A DNA stretch of 13,061 nt. Source: JAIEPT01 sp038217425 (GTDB lineage Bacteria > Planctomycetota > Planctomycetia > Gemmatales > Gemmataceae). The position numbers were made by a program, and so were the translations under genes. Under the pieces are notes generated by a model. The model was not told where the DNA came from, ran no database searches, and saw only the letters and a list, made by a program, of their open reading frames with translations. The stretch lies in contig JBBQPM010000195.1 of assembly GCA_038217425.1 (NCBI GenBank), positions 1 through 13,061 of the forward strand, in the 5' to 3' direction. Of this stretch, positions 1 through 8,800 are shown in pieces (the first letter of the stretch is position 1; each line of letters begins with the position of its first letter).

Positions 1-11
1 CGGGTCTTCCG

Positions 12-46
12 TTTTTCATTTTCTATTTTTCATTTTTCATTTTTCA
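12..46. repeat. 7-bp tandem repeat (TTTTTCA x5)
   Basis: Five consecutive 7-base units can be read: TTTTTCA at 12-18, a variant TTTTCTA at 19-25, then three perfect TTTTTCA units at 26-46. A degenerate T-rich unit follows to 53. The tract lies about 35 bases upstream of the rpoD start in otherwise GC-rich DNA. A small palindrome, GGGAT-C-ATCCC, follows at 54-64. No convincing promoter is visible in bases 1-81, and the end of any upstream gene is not recognisable. Confidence 0.85.
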
Positions 47-81
47 TTCTTTCGGGATCATCCCAAAGTCCGGAGGTTTTG

Positions 82-1743
82 ATGGAACTGAAATTGGACG
101 AGGGCCTGAAGGCGCTCATCGAGCAGGGCAAAGAAAAAGGCTTTCTGACCTACACCCAGGTCAACGAGTTCCTGCCCGACGACGCCGTCAACCCCGAGAA
201 GCTCGACCAGCTTCTCATGGTGCTCGAAGAGCAAGGCATCGAACTCATCGACGAAAACGAGGCCGAGCAGCGCGAGAACACCAGCGCGCCGCGCGCCGAT
301 GAGGCCGAACCCGAACTCCGCGAACTCGACATCGCCGCCATCATCGAAGAAGACGGCGACGGCAAGAAAATCGACGATCCTGTCCGCATGTACCTCACCC
401 AGATGGGCGAGATCCCGCTCCTCTCCCGCACCGAGGAAATCAACCTCGCGAAGAAAATCGAAGTCACCCGCAAGCGCTTTCGCCGCAAGGTCCTCGAGTG
501 CGACTACGCCCTCACCAACGTCGTCGACACGCTCAAACGCGTCCACACCGGCGAACTCCCCTTCGATCGCACGATCAAGGTCTCGCTCACCGAGAATCTT
601 GAAAAAGACAAGATCCTCCAGCGCATGCCGCACAATCTCAAGACGCTGGAGCACCTGCTCGAACAGAACGTCGAGGATTTTCAGAAGAGCCTCGATCCGC
701 GCATCGGCGAGGAAGACCACAAGGTCAGCCGGCGCAATCTGAAAATTCGGCGGCGAAAAGCGGTCACGCTGGTCGAGGAGCTTTCGATCCGCACGCAGCG
801 GGTTCAGCCGCTGATGAAGAAGCTCGACCAGATCGCCAATCGCATGGACGAGCTGGAAAAGAAGATCGCCGACCTCGAAGGCCTGCGCACGGCCCGCGAA
901 GACAAGGCGAACTTCGAGAAGGAACTCCACGATCTGATGCTGATGACGCTCGAGGATTCCGGCTCGCTTCGGCGTCGTATGGACTCCGTCCGCGAACGCT
1001 ACCACGAATACGAACAGGCCAAGCGCGACCTTTCCGGCGGCAACCTGCGGCTCGTCGTCTCCATCGCCAAGAAGTACCGCAACCGCGGTCTGTCGTTCCT
1101 CGACCTGATTCAGGAAGGCAACACCGGCCTGATGCGTGCGGTCGACAAGTACGAGTATCGGCGCGGCTACAAGTTCAGCACGTACGCCACGTGGTGGATT
1201 CGCCAGGCGATCACGCGGGCCATTGCCGACCAGGCACGCACGATCCGCATTCCGGTCCACATGATCGAGACGATGTCGAAGCTGCGCAACGTCTCGAAGA
1301 AGCTGCTGCAGACGCTGGGCCGCGAACCGACGATCGACGAGATCGCCAAGGAAGCGAGCCTGAGCCCGGACGAGACGCGCCGCGTGATGAAGATTTCGCG
1401 GCATCCGATCAGTCTCGATCGGCCGGTTGGCGAGAGCGAAGACAGCTACTTCGGCGACTTCATCGAAGACGACGGCGTCGAATCGCCGGTGAACGCTGCC
1501 ACGCACGAGATGCTCAAGGACAAGATCGACCACGTCCTCAAGACCTTGACCTACCGCGAGCGCGAGATCATCAAGCTCCGCTACGGCCTGGGGGACGGCT
1601 ACACTTACACGCTGGAAGAGGTCGGCCGAATCTTCAAGGTGACGCGCGAACGCGTGCGGCAAATCGAGGCCAAGGCGGTCCGCAAACTTCAGCATCCAGT
1701 GCGTAGCCGACAGCTCGAGGGCTTCCTCGACGGCATTCGATAA
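82..1743 (+). CDS. rpoD: RNA polymerase primary sigma factor RpoD (sigma-70)
   Basis: This is the housekeeping sigma factor, which directs core RNA polymerase to -10/-35 promoters; 553 residues. Region 1.1 covers about residues 1-60. Region 1.2 starts near residue 97 (DDPVRMYLTQMGEIPLLS). A charged non-conserved insert follows. Region 2 runs from about 321 (LRLVVSIAKKYRNRGLSFLD) through the -10 recognition helix at about 365-385 (FSTYATWWIRQAITR, then IADQART). Region 3 follows, and region 4 carries the -35 HTH at about 510-536 (TLEEVGRIFKVTRERVRQIE). The ends of all four regions are intact, including the C-terminal HPVRS. The ATG at 82 was chosen because CGGAGG lies at 71-76, five bases upstream; a TTG at 79 would be too close to it. 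Length fits primary sigma factors rather than short alternative ones. A terminator follows at once, so no co-transcription with the next gene is indicated. Confidence 0.97.
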   Translation: MELKLDEGLKALIEQGKEKGFLTYTQVNEFLPDDAVNPEKLDQLLMVLEEQGIELIDENEAEQRENTSAPRADEAEPELRELDIAAIIEEDGDGKKIDDPVRMYLTQMGEIPLLSRTEEINLAKKIEVTRKRFRRKVLECDYALTNVVDTLKRVHTGELPFDRTIKVSLTENLEKDKILQRMPHNLKTLEHLLEQNVEDFQKSLDPRIGEEDHKVSRRNLKIRRRKAVTLVEELSIRTQRVQPLMKKLDQIANRMDELEKKIADLEGLRTAREDKANFEKELHDLMLMTLEDSGSLRRRMDSVRERYHEYEQAKRDLSGGNLRLVVSIAKKYRNRGLSFLDLIQEGNTGLMRAVDKYEYRRGYKFSTYATWWIRQAITRAIADQARTIRIPVHMIETMSKLRNVSKKLLQTLGREPTIDEIAKEASLSPDETRRVMKISRHPISLDRPVGESEDSYFGDFIEDDGVESPVNAATHEMLKDKIDHVLKTLTYREREIIKLRYGLGDGYTYTLEEVGRIFKVTRERVRQIEAKAVRKLQHPVRSRQLEGFLDGIR

Positions 1744-1756
1744 ATCGGCACGAATC

Positions 1757-1787
1757 CCCAGGGACAGCCGTCCCTGGGCTTTCTCTT
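1757..1787 (+). terminator. rho-independent terminator of rpoD
   Basis: A perfect 9-bp stem, CCCAGGGAC / GTCCCTGGG (1757-1765 and 1770-1778), with a 4-base loop, AGCC, begins 13 bases after the rpoD stop. It is followed by CTTTCTCTT, a pyrimidine-rich but interrupted U-tract. Stem strength and position support termination; the imperfect T-run lowers certainty slightly. Confidence 0.78.
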
Positions 1788-1849
1788 AACTTTCGAGATC
1801 GTAACATATCCGTTGAAGATCTCCCGTCCGCTCTCGGAACGGAACACGC

Positions 1850-2947
1850 GTGGATTGGCTCTGGACATCGCTCGGCTTACTCGCAGCATTCGGGCTCGTG
1901 GCGCTCAACGGCTTTTTCGTGGCGGCGGAATTCTCGCTCGTCGCGGTCCGAAAGACGCGCGTCGAGGAACTTGTAAAGCAAGGCGTCGCGGGCGCCGCCT
2001 CCGTGTTGCGCGCGGTCGAGCATCTCGATCAGGCGATCGCCGCCACGCAACTCGGCATCACGCTCAGCAGCCTCGCTCTCGGGTGGATTGCAGAAAACCA
2101 GCTCGCTTCGCGCTTGCTCGTATTCTTGCATGACGTCGTGCCGCCGCCGTGGGATTGGCTCGCCAGTCACGCCGTCGCCGGTACGGTCATCTTTCTTTTC
2201 ATCACGTTCATCCATGTCGTGTTTGGCGAACTCGTCCCCAAGACGATGGCCCTGCAAACGCCCGACCGCGTGGCTTTGTGGGTCGCCCAGCCCCTGCATT
2301 ATTTCGAAGTCGCCGCCCGGCCTCTCATCTGGATGATGAACACCACCGGCAACCGCATCGCCCAGCGCTTCGGCTTCAAGCCCGCGCCCGAATCGATGGT
2401 CCACTCCGCTGCCGAACTGGCGATGCTCATCGAGGACACCGAAGAAGCCGGCATCATCGACAAGGACCAGGCAACGCTCTTGCAGAACGTCTTCAACCTC
2501 GCCTCCAAGGAGGTGAAGGATCTCATGATTCCGCGCAGCAGCATGGACGCCCTGGAACTTTACATGTCCGCCGAGGTCGTCATGGACAAGGTGCGCCAGG
2601 GCGGGCACACGCGCATGCCGGTGTATGAAGGCGAGTTCGACAACGTCGTCGGCGTCGTCAACACCAAGGATCTCTTCTTCCTCTTCACGCTCACGAACAT
2701 CGTCGTCCTCGAAGACGCCATGTATCCGGCCATCTTCCTCAAGCCCGATGAAGAGGTCAGCAACGCCCTCAGGCTCTTCCGCAAAGCGAAGCGCCACATG
2801 GCCCTGGTCCGCGACGAATCGGGAAAGATTCTGGGCCTGATCACGCTGGAAGACATCCTCGAGGAACTCATCGGCGACATCGAGGACGAGCAGGATCAGC
2901 CGCGCTGGCGCATAAAATTCCTCTCGAAGATGCGGCGGCGAAAATAG
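1850..2947 (+). CDS. CNNM-domain / CBS-pair membrane protein (HlyC/CorC family), without CorC domain
   Basis: A 365-residue integral membrane protein of the DUF21/CNNM family, whose members are linked to Mg2+ or other cation efflux. The N-terminal CNNM domain has a helix at about 4-32 ending in the family pattern NGFFVAAEFSLVAVRKTR, then LGITLSSLALGWIAE (68-82), a helix at about 107-125, and the conserved GELVPK (126-131). A cytoplasmic CBS pair follows, at about 225-282 (starting MIPRSS) and 290-343 (ending LITLEDILEELIGDI). The protein stops about 20 residues later in a basic tail. The roughly 80-residue CorC_HlyC domain that most family members carry is absent, although short members exist. 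The start is GTG: the in-frame stop at 1814 and lack of other start codons leave no alternative. There is no strong Shine-Dalgarno (only GGAAC at 1841). Substrate cannot be deduced. Confidence 0.9.
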   Translation: MDWLWTSLGLLAAFGLVALNGFFVAAEFSLVAVRKTRVEELVKQGVAGAASVLRAVEHLDQAIAATQLGITLSSLALGWIAENQLASRLLVFLHDVVPPPWDWLASHAVAGTVIFLFITFIHVVFGELVPKTMALQTPDRVALWVAQPLHYFEVAARPLIWMMNTTGNRIAQRFGFKPAPESMVHSAAELAMLIEDTEEAGIIDKDQATLLQNVFNLASKEVKDLMIPRSSMDALELYMSAEVVMDKVRQGGHTRMPVYEGEFDNVVGVVNTKDLFFLFTLTNIVVLEDAMYPAIFLKPDEEVSNALRLFRKAKRHMALVRDESGKILGLITLEDILEELIGDIEDEQDQPRWRIKFLSKMRRRK

Positions 2948-3002
2948 CTCTCTGATATAGTGGCAGAATCGAAACCCCAACACTCATTCATGGAGTCCTC
3001 CC

Positions 3003-3353
3003 ATGAAAGCCAGACTTCTGGAGAAAACCGCCGAGGGATTTCGCGAGATTGCACTGCAGTCCGACGAGTTCCTGATCGGCCGCGGCAGCGATTGCGACCT
3101 CACCTTGCATCACACCGACGTCAGCCGGCATCACTGCCTGATCCACATCCGCCGGGACGACGTCACCGCCTCCGACCTCGGCAGCAGCAACGGCACGTAC
3201 TTAAACGGCGAACGCATCATCAGCCAGCGCACGCTGCGCACGGGCGACGCGCTCAAGATCGGCGCCATTTTATTCCTGGTCGACCTGGGCGACGACACGA
3301 ACTGGAAGCCGGTGCACGACTTCGACGAACACGCCAAGACGATTCACACGTAA
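3003..3353 (+). CDS. stand-alone FHA-domain protein
   Basis: A 116-residue protein made almost entirely of one forkhead-associated domain, which binds phosphothreonine peptides. The conserved features are all present: GRG at 26-28, SRHH at 41-44, and LGSSNGTYLNG at 59-69, where Ser41, Arg42 and Asn63 correspond to the phosphopeptide-binding residues. A strand-rich end (ALKIGAILFLVDLG) closes the fold. A polar tail of about 20 residues ends in KTIHT. No membrane segment or second domain is present, so it is probably a soluble adaptor in Ser/Thr kinase signalling; its partner is not encoded in this window. The ATG is preceded by GGAG at 2992-2995, seven bases upstream. It lies 55 bases after the CNNM gene and could be co-transcribed with it, but a functional link is not shown. 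Confidence 0.92.
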   Translation: MKARLLEKTAEGFREIALQSDEFLIGRGSDCDLTLHHTDVSRHHCLIHIRRDDVTASDLGSSNGTYLNGERIISQRTLRTGDALKIGAILFLVDLGDDTNWKPVHDFDEHAKTIHT

Positions 3354-3462
3354 ACGTCGAGCCGCCGATGAGCTTGAACCTCGAGATCAACAGGTTTCAT
3401 CGCGGAGCTATGAAGAAGTGGACAATCTTTGTGGGTAAACGTGAACGATGGGGTGCTCCACT

Positions 3463-3521
3463 CGTAGGGCAAGCGGTTCGCTTGCCTTGCTAACCAGGCA
3501 AGCGAGGCCGCTTGCCCTACG
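3463..3521. repeat. double palindrome (REP/BIME-like) in a convergent intergenic gap
   Basis: The arms 3463-3487 and 3496-3521 are reverse complements with one mismatch and one extra base, around an 8-base loop; both ends read CGTAGGGCAAGCGG. Each arm is also a hairpin by itself: GGCAAGCG-GTT-CGCTTGCC (3468-3486) and GGCAAGCG-AGGC-CGCTTGCC (3497-3516). It lies between the convergent FHA and acyl-CoA dehydrogenase genes, so it could stop transcripts from both sides, though there is no T-run. The remainder of 3354-3550 holds nothing recognisable. Confidence 0.88.
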
Positions 3522-3550
3522 AATCAGCGGCAATCACTTCTCTACGAACA

Positions 3551-5353
3551 TCATCCCTTGAGAAAGAGGTTCGCTGTCTGCGAAACGAGCGCGTCGTCGT
3601 GGTCCCACAGCGACGCCAAGGTCTCCTTGATGCGCCGGTCCGCGGTCGTGAGGAACAACTTGCCCGCTTGCTGATCGAGCCCGGCCTGGGCGTCGCCGTT
3701 GCTGGCTTTGAGTGCGTCGAGCCGGCTGAGGACGCAAGCCGAGGCATAGAGATCGCTCGAGACGTTCGCCAGCCGTTCGTGCATGTATTGGCTTTTTAGT
3801 ACGACTTCCGCGATCGTCATTTCCGGATTGGTCGGGTAGCCCGGCATCGTCATCGCCTGATTGCGGAACGCCTTGAGCACATTCTGGACGGCAATGCCGA
3901 ACTCGCGGACCCGGCCGCCCAGCTCTTTCGCGTGGGGCTTGAGGGCGGGAGTTTGCACCGGGACGTCGGGCGAGAACATCCGCTGCGTAATTTGGCCCGT
4001 GCCGAATCTCCACAGTTTGCCGAAGTCGCGCAGCGGATGCGATAGGGCGTCGAGCACTCCCTTGAGCGACTCGCCCACGCCGCGCATGCCGACGACGGCG
4101 ATGAACGCCTTGAGGACTTCGTTGGCGCCCTCGCCGATGGTGTTGATGCGCGCGTCGCGCATCATCCGCTCGTACGGCTCGTTGGAGAAATATCCCTGCC
4201 CGCCGAAGATTTGCAGCGTTTCGTTGACGATGGTCCAGAGGTGCTCGGTGGAGAAGACCTTGAGCATTGCCGTCTCGACCATGAAATCCTCGAAGCCGCG
4301 GTCGATGAAGCCGGCGCACTGCGAGGTCATCGCTTCCATGGCGTAGGTATGCGAGGCGATGAACGCGATCTTCTTCTTGATGAGTTCGAACTCGGCGAGC
4401 GGTTCCTTGAACTGCACCCGGCGATTGGCGTGCATGACGGCGGCCTTGAGGCACGTCTTGGCGGCGCCGGTGCAGCTCGCGCCGAACGTCGTCCGACCGA
4501 AGTCGAGCACGGTGAGCGCGACGCGCAAGCCTTTGCCGAGCGGGCCCAAAATGTTCTCCTTGGGCACGGGCATATCATGAAACGCGAGCCGTGCGGTGGC
4601 GGTGCCGCGAATGCCGCACTTGGGCATGCGCGCCTCCACGACTTCGAACCCGGGCATGTCGGGCGTCACCAAGAATGCGGTGATCTTGTCGTCCGCGGTA
4701 CGGGCCATCACCGTGAGCACCTGCGCGATGCCGCCGTTGGTGATGTAACGCTTCTGCCCGTTTAAGATGTAATTCTTACCGTCGTCCGAGAGCTTGGCGG
4801 TCGTCTGCACGTTGGACGCGTCGGACCCGGCTTCGGGTTCGGTGAGGGCGAACGCGGCAAGTTTCTTGCCAGTCATCATGTCGGGGAGCCAATGCTTCTT
4901 CTGCGCTTCGGTGCCGAAGAGGAGCAGGGCGCGGATGCCGATCGAATGATGGGCGTTGACGAACACCGCGGTCGAGGAACAGTGCCCGCCGATGAGTTCG
5001 AGGATTTTGGTGTAGGCGAGCTGCGAGAACCCGGCGCCGTTATGTTCCTTGGGGGCGGTCATGCCCAGGACGCCGAGAGCGCCCAGACCGTCGATGACGG
5101 CTTGCGGGATGTCGCAGATGCGGTCGATCTCGGCGGCGTCGATGTGCGTATCGGCGAAGCGGCGCAGCTCGGCGAGGGTGCGGTCGAGGTCGGCTTTCTC
5201 CTGCGGCGCGATCTCCGGATAGGGGAACAGCAGAGGCGCGTGAAAATGCCCGAAGAACAGGCTCTTGGCGAACCCGAGTTTGGTCGGGCCGGAAAAGAGG
5301 AGTTCCTCGGCTTGCTTCTTCTGTTCTTCGAGTTGCGCGACGCTGAGGGCCAT
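3551..5353 (-). CDS. acyl-CoA dehydrogenase, VLCAD/FadE-like with C-terminal extension
   Basis: An FAD-dependent acyl-CoA dehydrogenase that introduces the 2,3-double bond in fatty acyl-CoA (first step of beta-oxidation); 600 residues, cytoplasmic. The helical N-domain covers about 55-165. The FAD-contacting FALTEPEAGSDAS is at 168-180, and ITNGG at 204-208. The C-domain has a FGGQGY motif at 383-388. The catalytic base is predicted to be Glu408 in TIGEGANEV (405-413), matching the EGT-type position of VLCAD. The extra roughly 170 residues after about 430 fit the ACADVL/ACAD9-type architecture rather than the 380-residue short-chain form. ATG 5353 has an excellent AAGGAG sequence upstream, and a promoter is visible farther up. 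The gene stands alone: no electron-transfer flavoprotein or thiolase gene is adjacent. Chain-length specificity is an inference from architecture. Confidence 0.95.
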   Translation of the reverse strand: MALSVAQLEEQKKQAEELLFSGPTKLGFAKSLFFGHFHAPLLFPYPEIAPQEKADLDRTLAELRRFADTHIDAAEIDRICDIPQAVIDGLGALGVLGMTAPKEHNGAGFSQLAYTKILELIGGHCSSTAVFVNAHHSIGIRALLLFGTEAQKKHWLPDMMTGKKLAAFALTEPEAGSDASNVQTTAKLSDDGKNYILNGQKRYITNGGIAQVLTVMARTADDKITAFLVTPDMPGFEVVEARMPKCGIRGTATARLAFHDMPVPKENILGPLGKGLRVALTVLDFGRTTFGASCTGAAKTCLKAAVMHANRRVQFKEPLAEFELIKKKIAFIASHTYAMEAMTSQCAGFIDRGFEDFMVETAMLKVFSTEHLWTIVNETLQIFGGQGYFSNEPYERMMRDARINTIGEGANEVLKAFIAVVGMRGVGESLKGVLDALSHPLRDFGKLWRFGTGQITQRMFSPDVPVQTPALKPHAKELGGRVREFGIAVQNVLKAFRNQAMTMPGYPTNPEMTIAEVVLKSQYMHERLANVSSDLYASACVLSRLDALKASNGDAQAGLDQQAGKLFLTTADRRIKETLASLWDHDDALVSQTANLFLKG

Positions 5354-5391
5354 GACGATCTCCTTACCGGGGCCGAGATTCGGACACGCCC

Positions 5392-5420
5392 CGTATACCC
5401 ATTTTACCGGCGCACGACAA
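5392..5420 (-). promoter_or_regulatory. putative sigma-70 promoter of the acyl-CoA dehydrogenase gene
   Basis: Read on the minus strand, TTGTCG (5420-5415) and TATACG (5397-5392) are separated by exactly 17 bases, each matching 4 of 6 consensus bases. The predicted start is near 5385, giving a leader of about 30 bases that contains the AAGGAG ribosome binding site. It is based on pattern only. Confidence 0.5.
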
Positions 5421-5472
5421 GCTCAGGTGAGAAATGACGCGGAACTCCGAACTTCCTGGCCGCAAAAAGGCA

Positions 5473-5767
5473 TTAGCCACAGAGAGCACAGAGATAAGAA
5501 GAGCAGGCAGAAATCTATACCGCGAGCGGGGAACATGGATACTCTCGTTCCCGGCCTCTGCCCGGGAACGCACTGCCCGGAGGCTCTGCCTCGCTTGTGC
5601 GTGCTGGCTAGAAATGGAATGGCTTTGCGGGGGATATTGGTCTGCGAGGCCGAGCCTCGAATGCAGTGCGCTCCCGGGCAGAGCCCGGGAACGAGAGCGT
5701 CATTCTCCGCCGCGTGCAGTTTATCGCTTGGATTCTTCCTCTGAGTCCTCTGTGACCTCTGTGGCAA
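5473..5767. repeat. nested inverted-repeat element (MITE-like, about 295 bp)
   Basis: The 470-base gap 5354-5823 is filled mainly by this element. Outer ends: TTAGCCACAGAG.. at 5473-5493, and at 5748-5767 a segment whose reverse complement is TTGCCACAGAGGTCACAGAG; the two match except for one extra base and two mismatches. Inside lies a second, longer inverted repeat, 5542-5594 against 5644-5697. There is no transposase or credible gene. Short frames across it give low-complexity peptides of the PGLCPGTHC type, which I treat as artefacts. The remaining flank, 5768-5823, shows nothing. Confidence 0.8.
5542..5697. repeat. inner inverted repeat, arms of about 53 bp
   Basis: Left arm 5542-5594 starts CTCTCGTTCCCGG and ends GCCTCGC. 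Right arm 5644-5697 is its reverse complement with about 46 of 53 positions matching; most differences are in a 4-5 base patch next to CGCACTGC. Each arm also contains a small self-palindrome built on CCCGGG. The roughly 50-base centre (5595-5643) is unpaired. In RNA it would form a very stable cruciform-like fold. Confidence 0.85.
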
Positions 5768-5823
5768 ATCTTCTTCGCATCTTGCAGCGACGGTTGGCGG
5801 TGACAAACAAACTTCCGGCTCGG

Positions 5824-8800
5824 TCAATCGAGGCCCAACTTCTTCAGTCGGCTGACGAGGGTGCTGCGGGCGATGCCGAGCACGCGGGCCGCTTCCGCGC
5901 GATTGCCCCCTGCCTGCGAGAGCGCCTGCATCAACTCCTCGCGTTCGCGGCGCAGGCGTTCCTGCCGCCGGGCCGACAACGGCCGAGTCGATTTCGTCGG
6001 TGCGAAACCTTCCGAATGCAGCCGGGGCATCGCCCGCGCCTCGGAGGAAAACATTTCCTCGGGGATCTCGTGCGTCGTGATGATGTTGCCGTCGGCGATG
6101 ACGACGGCGCGCTCGATCACGTTTTGCAGCTGGCGAATGTTGCCGGGCCAGGCGTAACGCACGAGCAACTCCAGCGCCTGATCGTCGATGTCGGCGACGT
6201 CCTTCTTGCACGCCTGCGCCGACTGCTTGATGAAGTGGCGCACCAGATCGGGGATGTCGCCGGGCCTTTGTCGTAGGGCGGGGGCGTAGATCGGAAAGAC
6301 GTTGAGCCGGTAGAAGAGATCCTCGCGAAATCGGCCGACCTGGATCAGGTTCTCGAGGTTTTGATTGGTGGCCGTGATGATGCGGACGTCGACGGCGATG
6401 GGATCGCCGGAGCCGACGCGTTCGATGGTTCGTTCTTGAAGGACGCGCAAGAGCTTGGTCTGGACTTCGAGATTGATATCGCCGATTTCGTCGAGGAAGA
6501 GGGTGCCGCCGCTCGCCAGTTCAAATCGGCCGACCTTGTCCTTGTGGGCGCCGGTGAACGCGCCTTTGACGTGGCCGAAGAGTTCGCTCTCGAGCAGGCT
6601 CGCCGAGAGCGCGGCACAGTGGACTTTGATGAAGGGCTTGCCGGCGCGCGGACTCGATTCCACCAGCGCCTGGGCCAGCAGTTCCTTGCCGGTTCCCGAT
6701 TCGCCGCGGAGCAAGACGACGGCGTCGGTGCCGGCGACCTTGCGGACGAGGTCCAAAAGTCCTTGCACAATCGGACTTTTGCCGACGATCCCGCCCAACG
6801 GAGGCGCGGGGGTCAGTTCGGGCGGAATCTCCGCGTCTTCAGGAACGGCCGTAGGAGCCGACTGCCGATGGAGTTGGCTTTGGAGCGACAAGATCCGCCG
6901 CTGTTGCTCCGAGATTTTTTGCACCTTGGTCTGCAATTCCTGATTGAGTTGATCGATGATGCGATGCCCCTCGGCACTGGCAATCGCCAGCGCCGTCACC
7001 TGCGCCAGCGCGGTGAGCAGATCGAGATCCTCAGTGCGATAGGGCGGATCTTTGGGGCCGAGGATAAGGATGGCGAGCAGACGATTTTCGTAGATGAGCG
7101 GCTGGGCGATCTCGCCGCGCAGGAACTGGAGTTGCTTCTGCGACGCGGTCACGACGGAGCCGAGCCGCGATCGGCTGAGGACGACCTTGCCGCTGCGTAC
7201 GGCTTCGACGAGGGGAAAGTAGGGGGAGAGTTCCTCGAGCGGCGGCGACTGCCCCGTTGTTCCCGCCAGGCGATAGACTTGCGGCTCGCCCGGTTGCAAG
7301 AGGTAGATGGCGCCGTGATGGATATTGAGGACGTCCGCGGTGGTCGAGAGCATCTTCGCCGCCAGGCTCGGGGCGTCGACCAGCTTTTCGATCTCTTGCC
7401 CCAGTTGATGCATGGTTCGGTCGAGTTGGCCTTTATCGCGCGAGTAACGGCGGTCCAGCGCCTTCTTGATACGCGCCCGCGCCAGATCCAGGCCGAGCAT
7501 CAAGATGAGGGCCGTGGTGCTGACGGCGAGCGCCTCGGTGAGCGACGGGCCGGCGATGTACTGGTTGAAGATGAGGGTGCCGACGAAGACCAGGAAATAG
7601 TAAAGAGCCGCGGCCAAGAAGCTGGTGAAGAAGTAACCGGCGCTGGAACTCAGGATCTTGTCAAGTTCCATGAGACGGTAGCGGGTGATGCTGATGGCGT
7701 AGGCGATGGTGATGAAGGTGGAGGCGAAGAACATCGGCCAGGTGGCGGCGCCGGCGCTGAAGGCATCCCCTTCGCCGACGGCCAGATACAGCGAGTAGCC
7801 GATCGGAATGAGCGCCAGCGAGGCGCCGATGAGAATGATCTTGACCTGATTGCGTTCTTCCTTGTTGATCGCGGACCGGAAGCTGTGGATAAGGCAAAAG
7901 ACGCTGCCGAGGTAAAGCATGGCGCCCAGACCGAAGTATCCGTAGATGGTGTTGGCGATGGCGGCGCGCCAGGTTTCGCCGGGATCAAAGCCGGCGAGGG
8001 CCATGCGGTAGCTCGAGACGTACATCCAGGCGAGCAGTCCGAGAAAGCCTGCCGCCGGACCGTAGATGACCGCGAGCGTGAGTCGGGGATGTGCGAGGAG
8101 CCAGTGTTTCTGCCGGGGGAAAACGTGGTAGAAGTGCAAGCTGACCGGGGGCAGCATGAGGCTACAACCGAGAAAGACGAGCAGTAGCCAGGGGGACGTC
8201 ACCAGGTGGGTCCAGTGGTAGCCGCCGATATAGGCGCCGAAGGTCACCACGCAGAGGAGAAAGAACTGCGTGGCCGCGGGGTCGAAAGGCTTCTTCCAGA
8301 GCACGAGTCCGCCGACGATGAACAGGCCAAGCTTGAGCAGGAACCACAGGAACGACGGCACGATATCGCGCCAGGGGATGGCAGCCAGCGGTACGAAGAT
8401 CACCTGTTCGCCGCCTTTGCCATCTTCGAGGATCACCTCGATCCACGTCTGCCCCTCATGTTCCCGCGCCCAGACCGGCGCCGTCTCCACGTTCAAGCCG
8501 TTGCGTATCCGAGTCGGAGCGTCCAGCAGCGCGAACCAGTTCTGAATCGGCTGATCCCCAACCCGCTTGACGAAGCGAGGCTTTTCGAGCGTCACCGAAG
8601 CGACTTTCAGCTCGCCATCGTGATCCGTCATAATGCGCGGAGGCGAGGTCTTCATCTCCCGGCTCAGCGTGCTTCGGATCCCCAAATCCGGAAGCGTGAG
8701 CACGTGCAAAACCACCGCGCCGGCATAAAAGAAGACCGCGAAGCCGAGGAAAAACAGAAGGTTGCGCCACGACAGAACGGAAGTTCCGGAAAACTTTGAG

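Noticed and set aside
58..1695. A 545-codon open frame on the minus strand across rpoD
   Set aside because: It is the antisense shadow of rpoD in GC-rich DNA: its peptide is a repetitive Leu/Val/Asp/Arg-rich string without a domain, while the + strand frame is an unmistakable sigma factor.
2952..2966. A possible sigma-54 box near TGGCAG before the FHA gene
   Set aside because: The -12 TTGC element at the required distance is missing, so it does not meet the pattern.
3463..3521. A CRISPR-like repeat
   Set aside because: There are only two related units, in inverted layout, without spacers of even length or cas genes; a REP-type palindrome explains it better.
5423..6211. Frames of 160-280 codons over the gap 5354-5823
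   Set aside because: They run through the inverted-repeat element and give low-complexity peptides on both strands, so they are repeat artefacts rather than genes.
6361..8187. A 608-codon open frame on the plus strand across the sigma-54 activator
   Set aside because: It runs opposite a gene with intact Walker, GAFTGA and HTH motifs, has no recognisable domain, and has composition typical of antisense frames.
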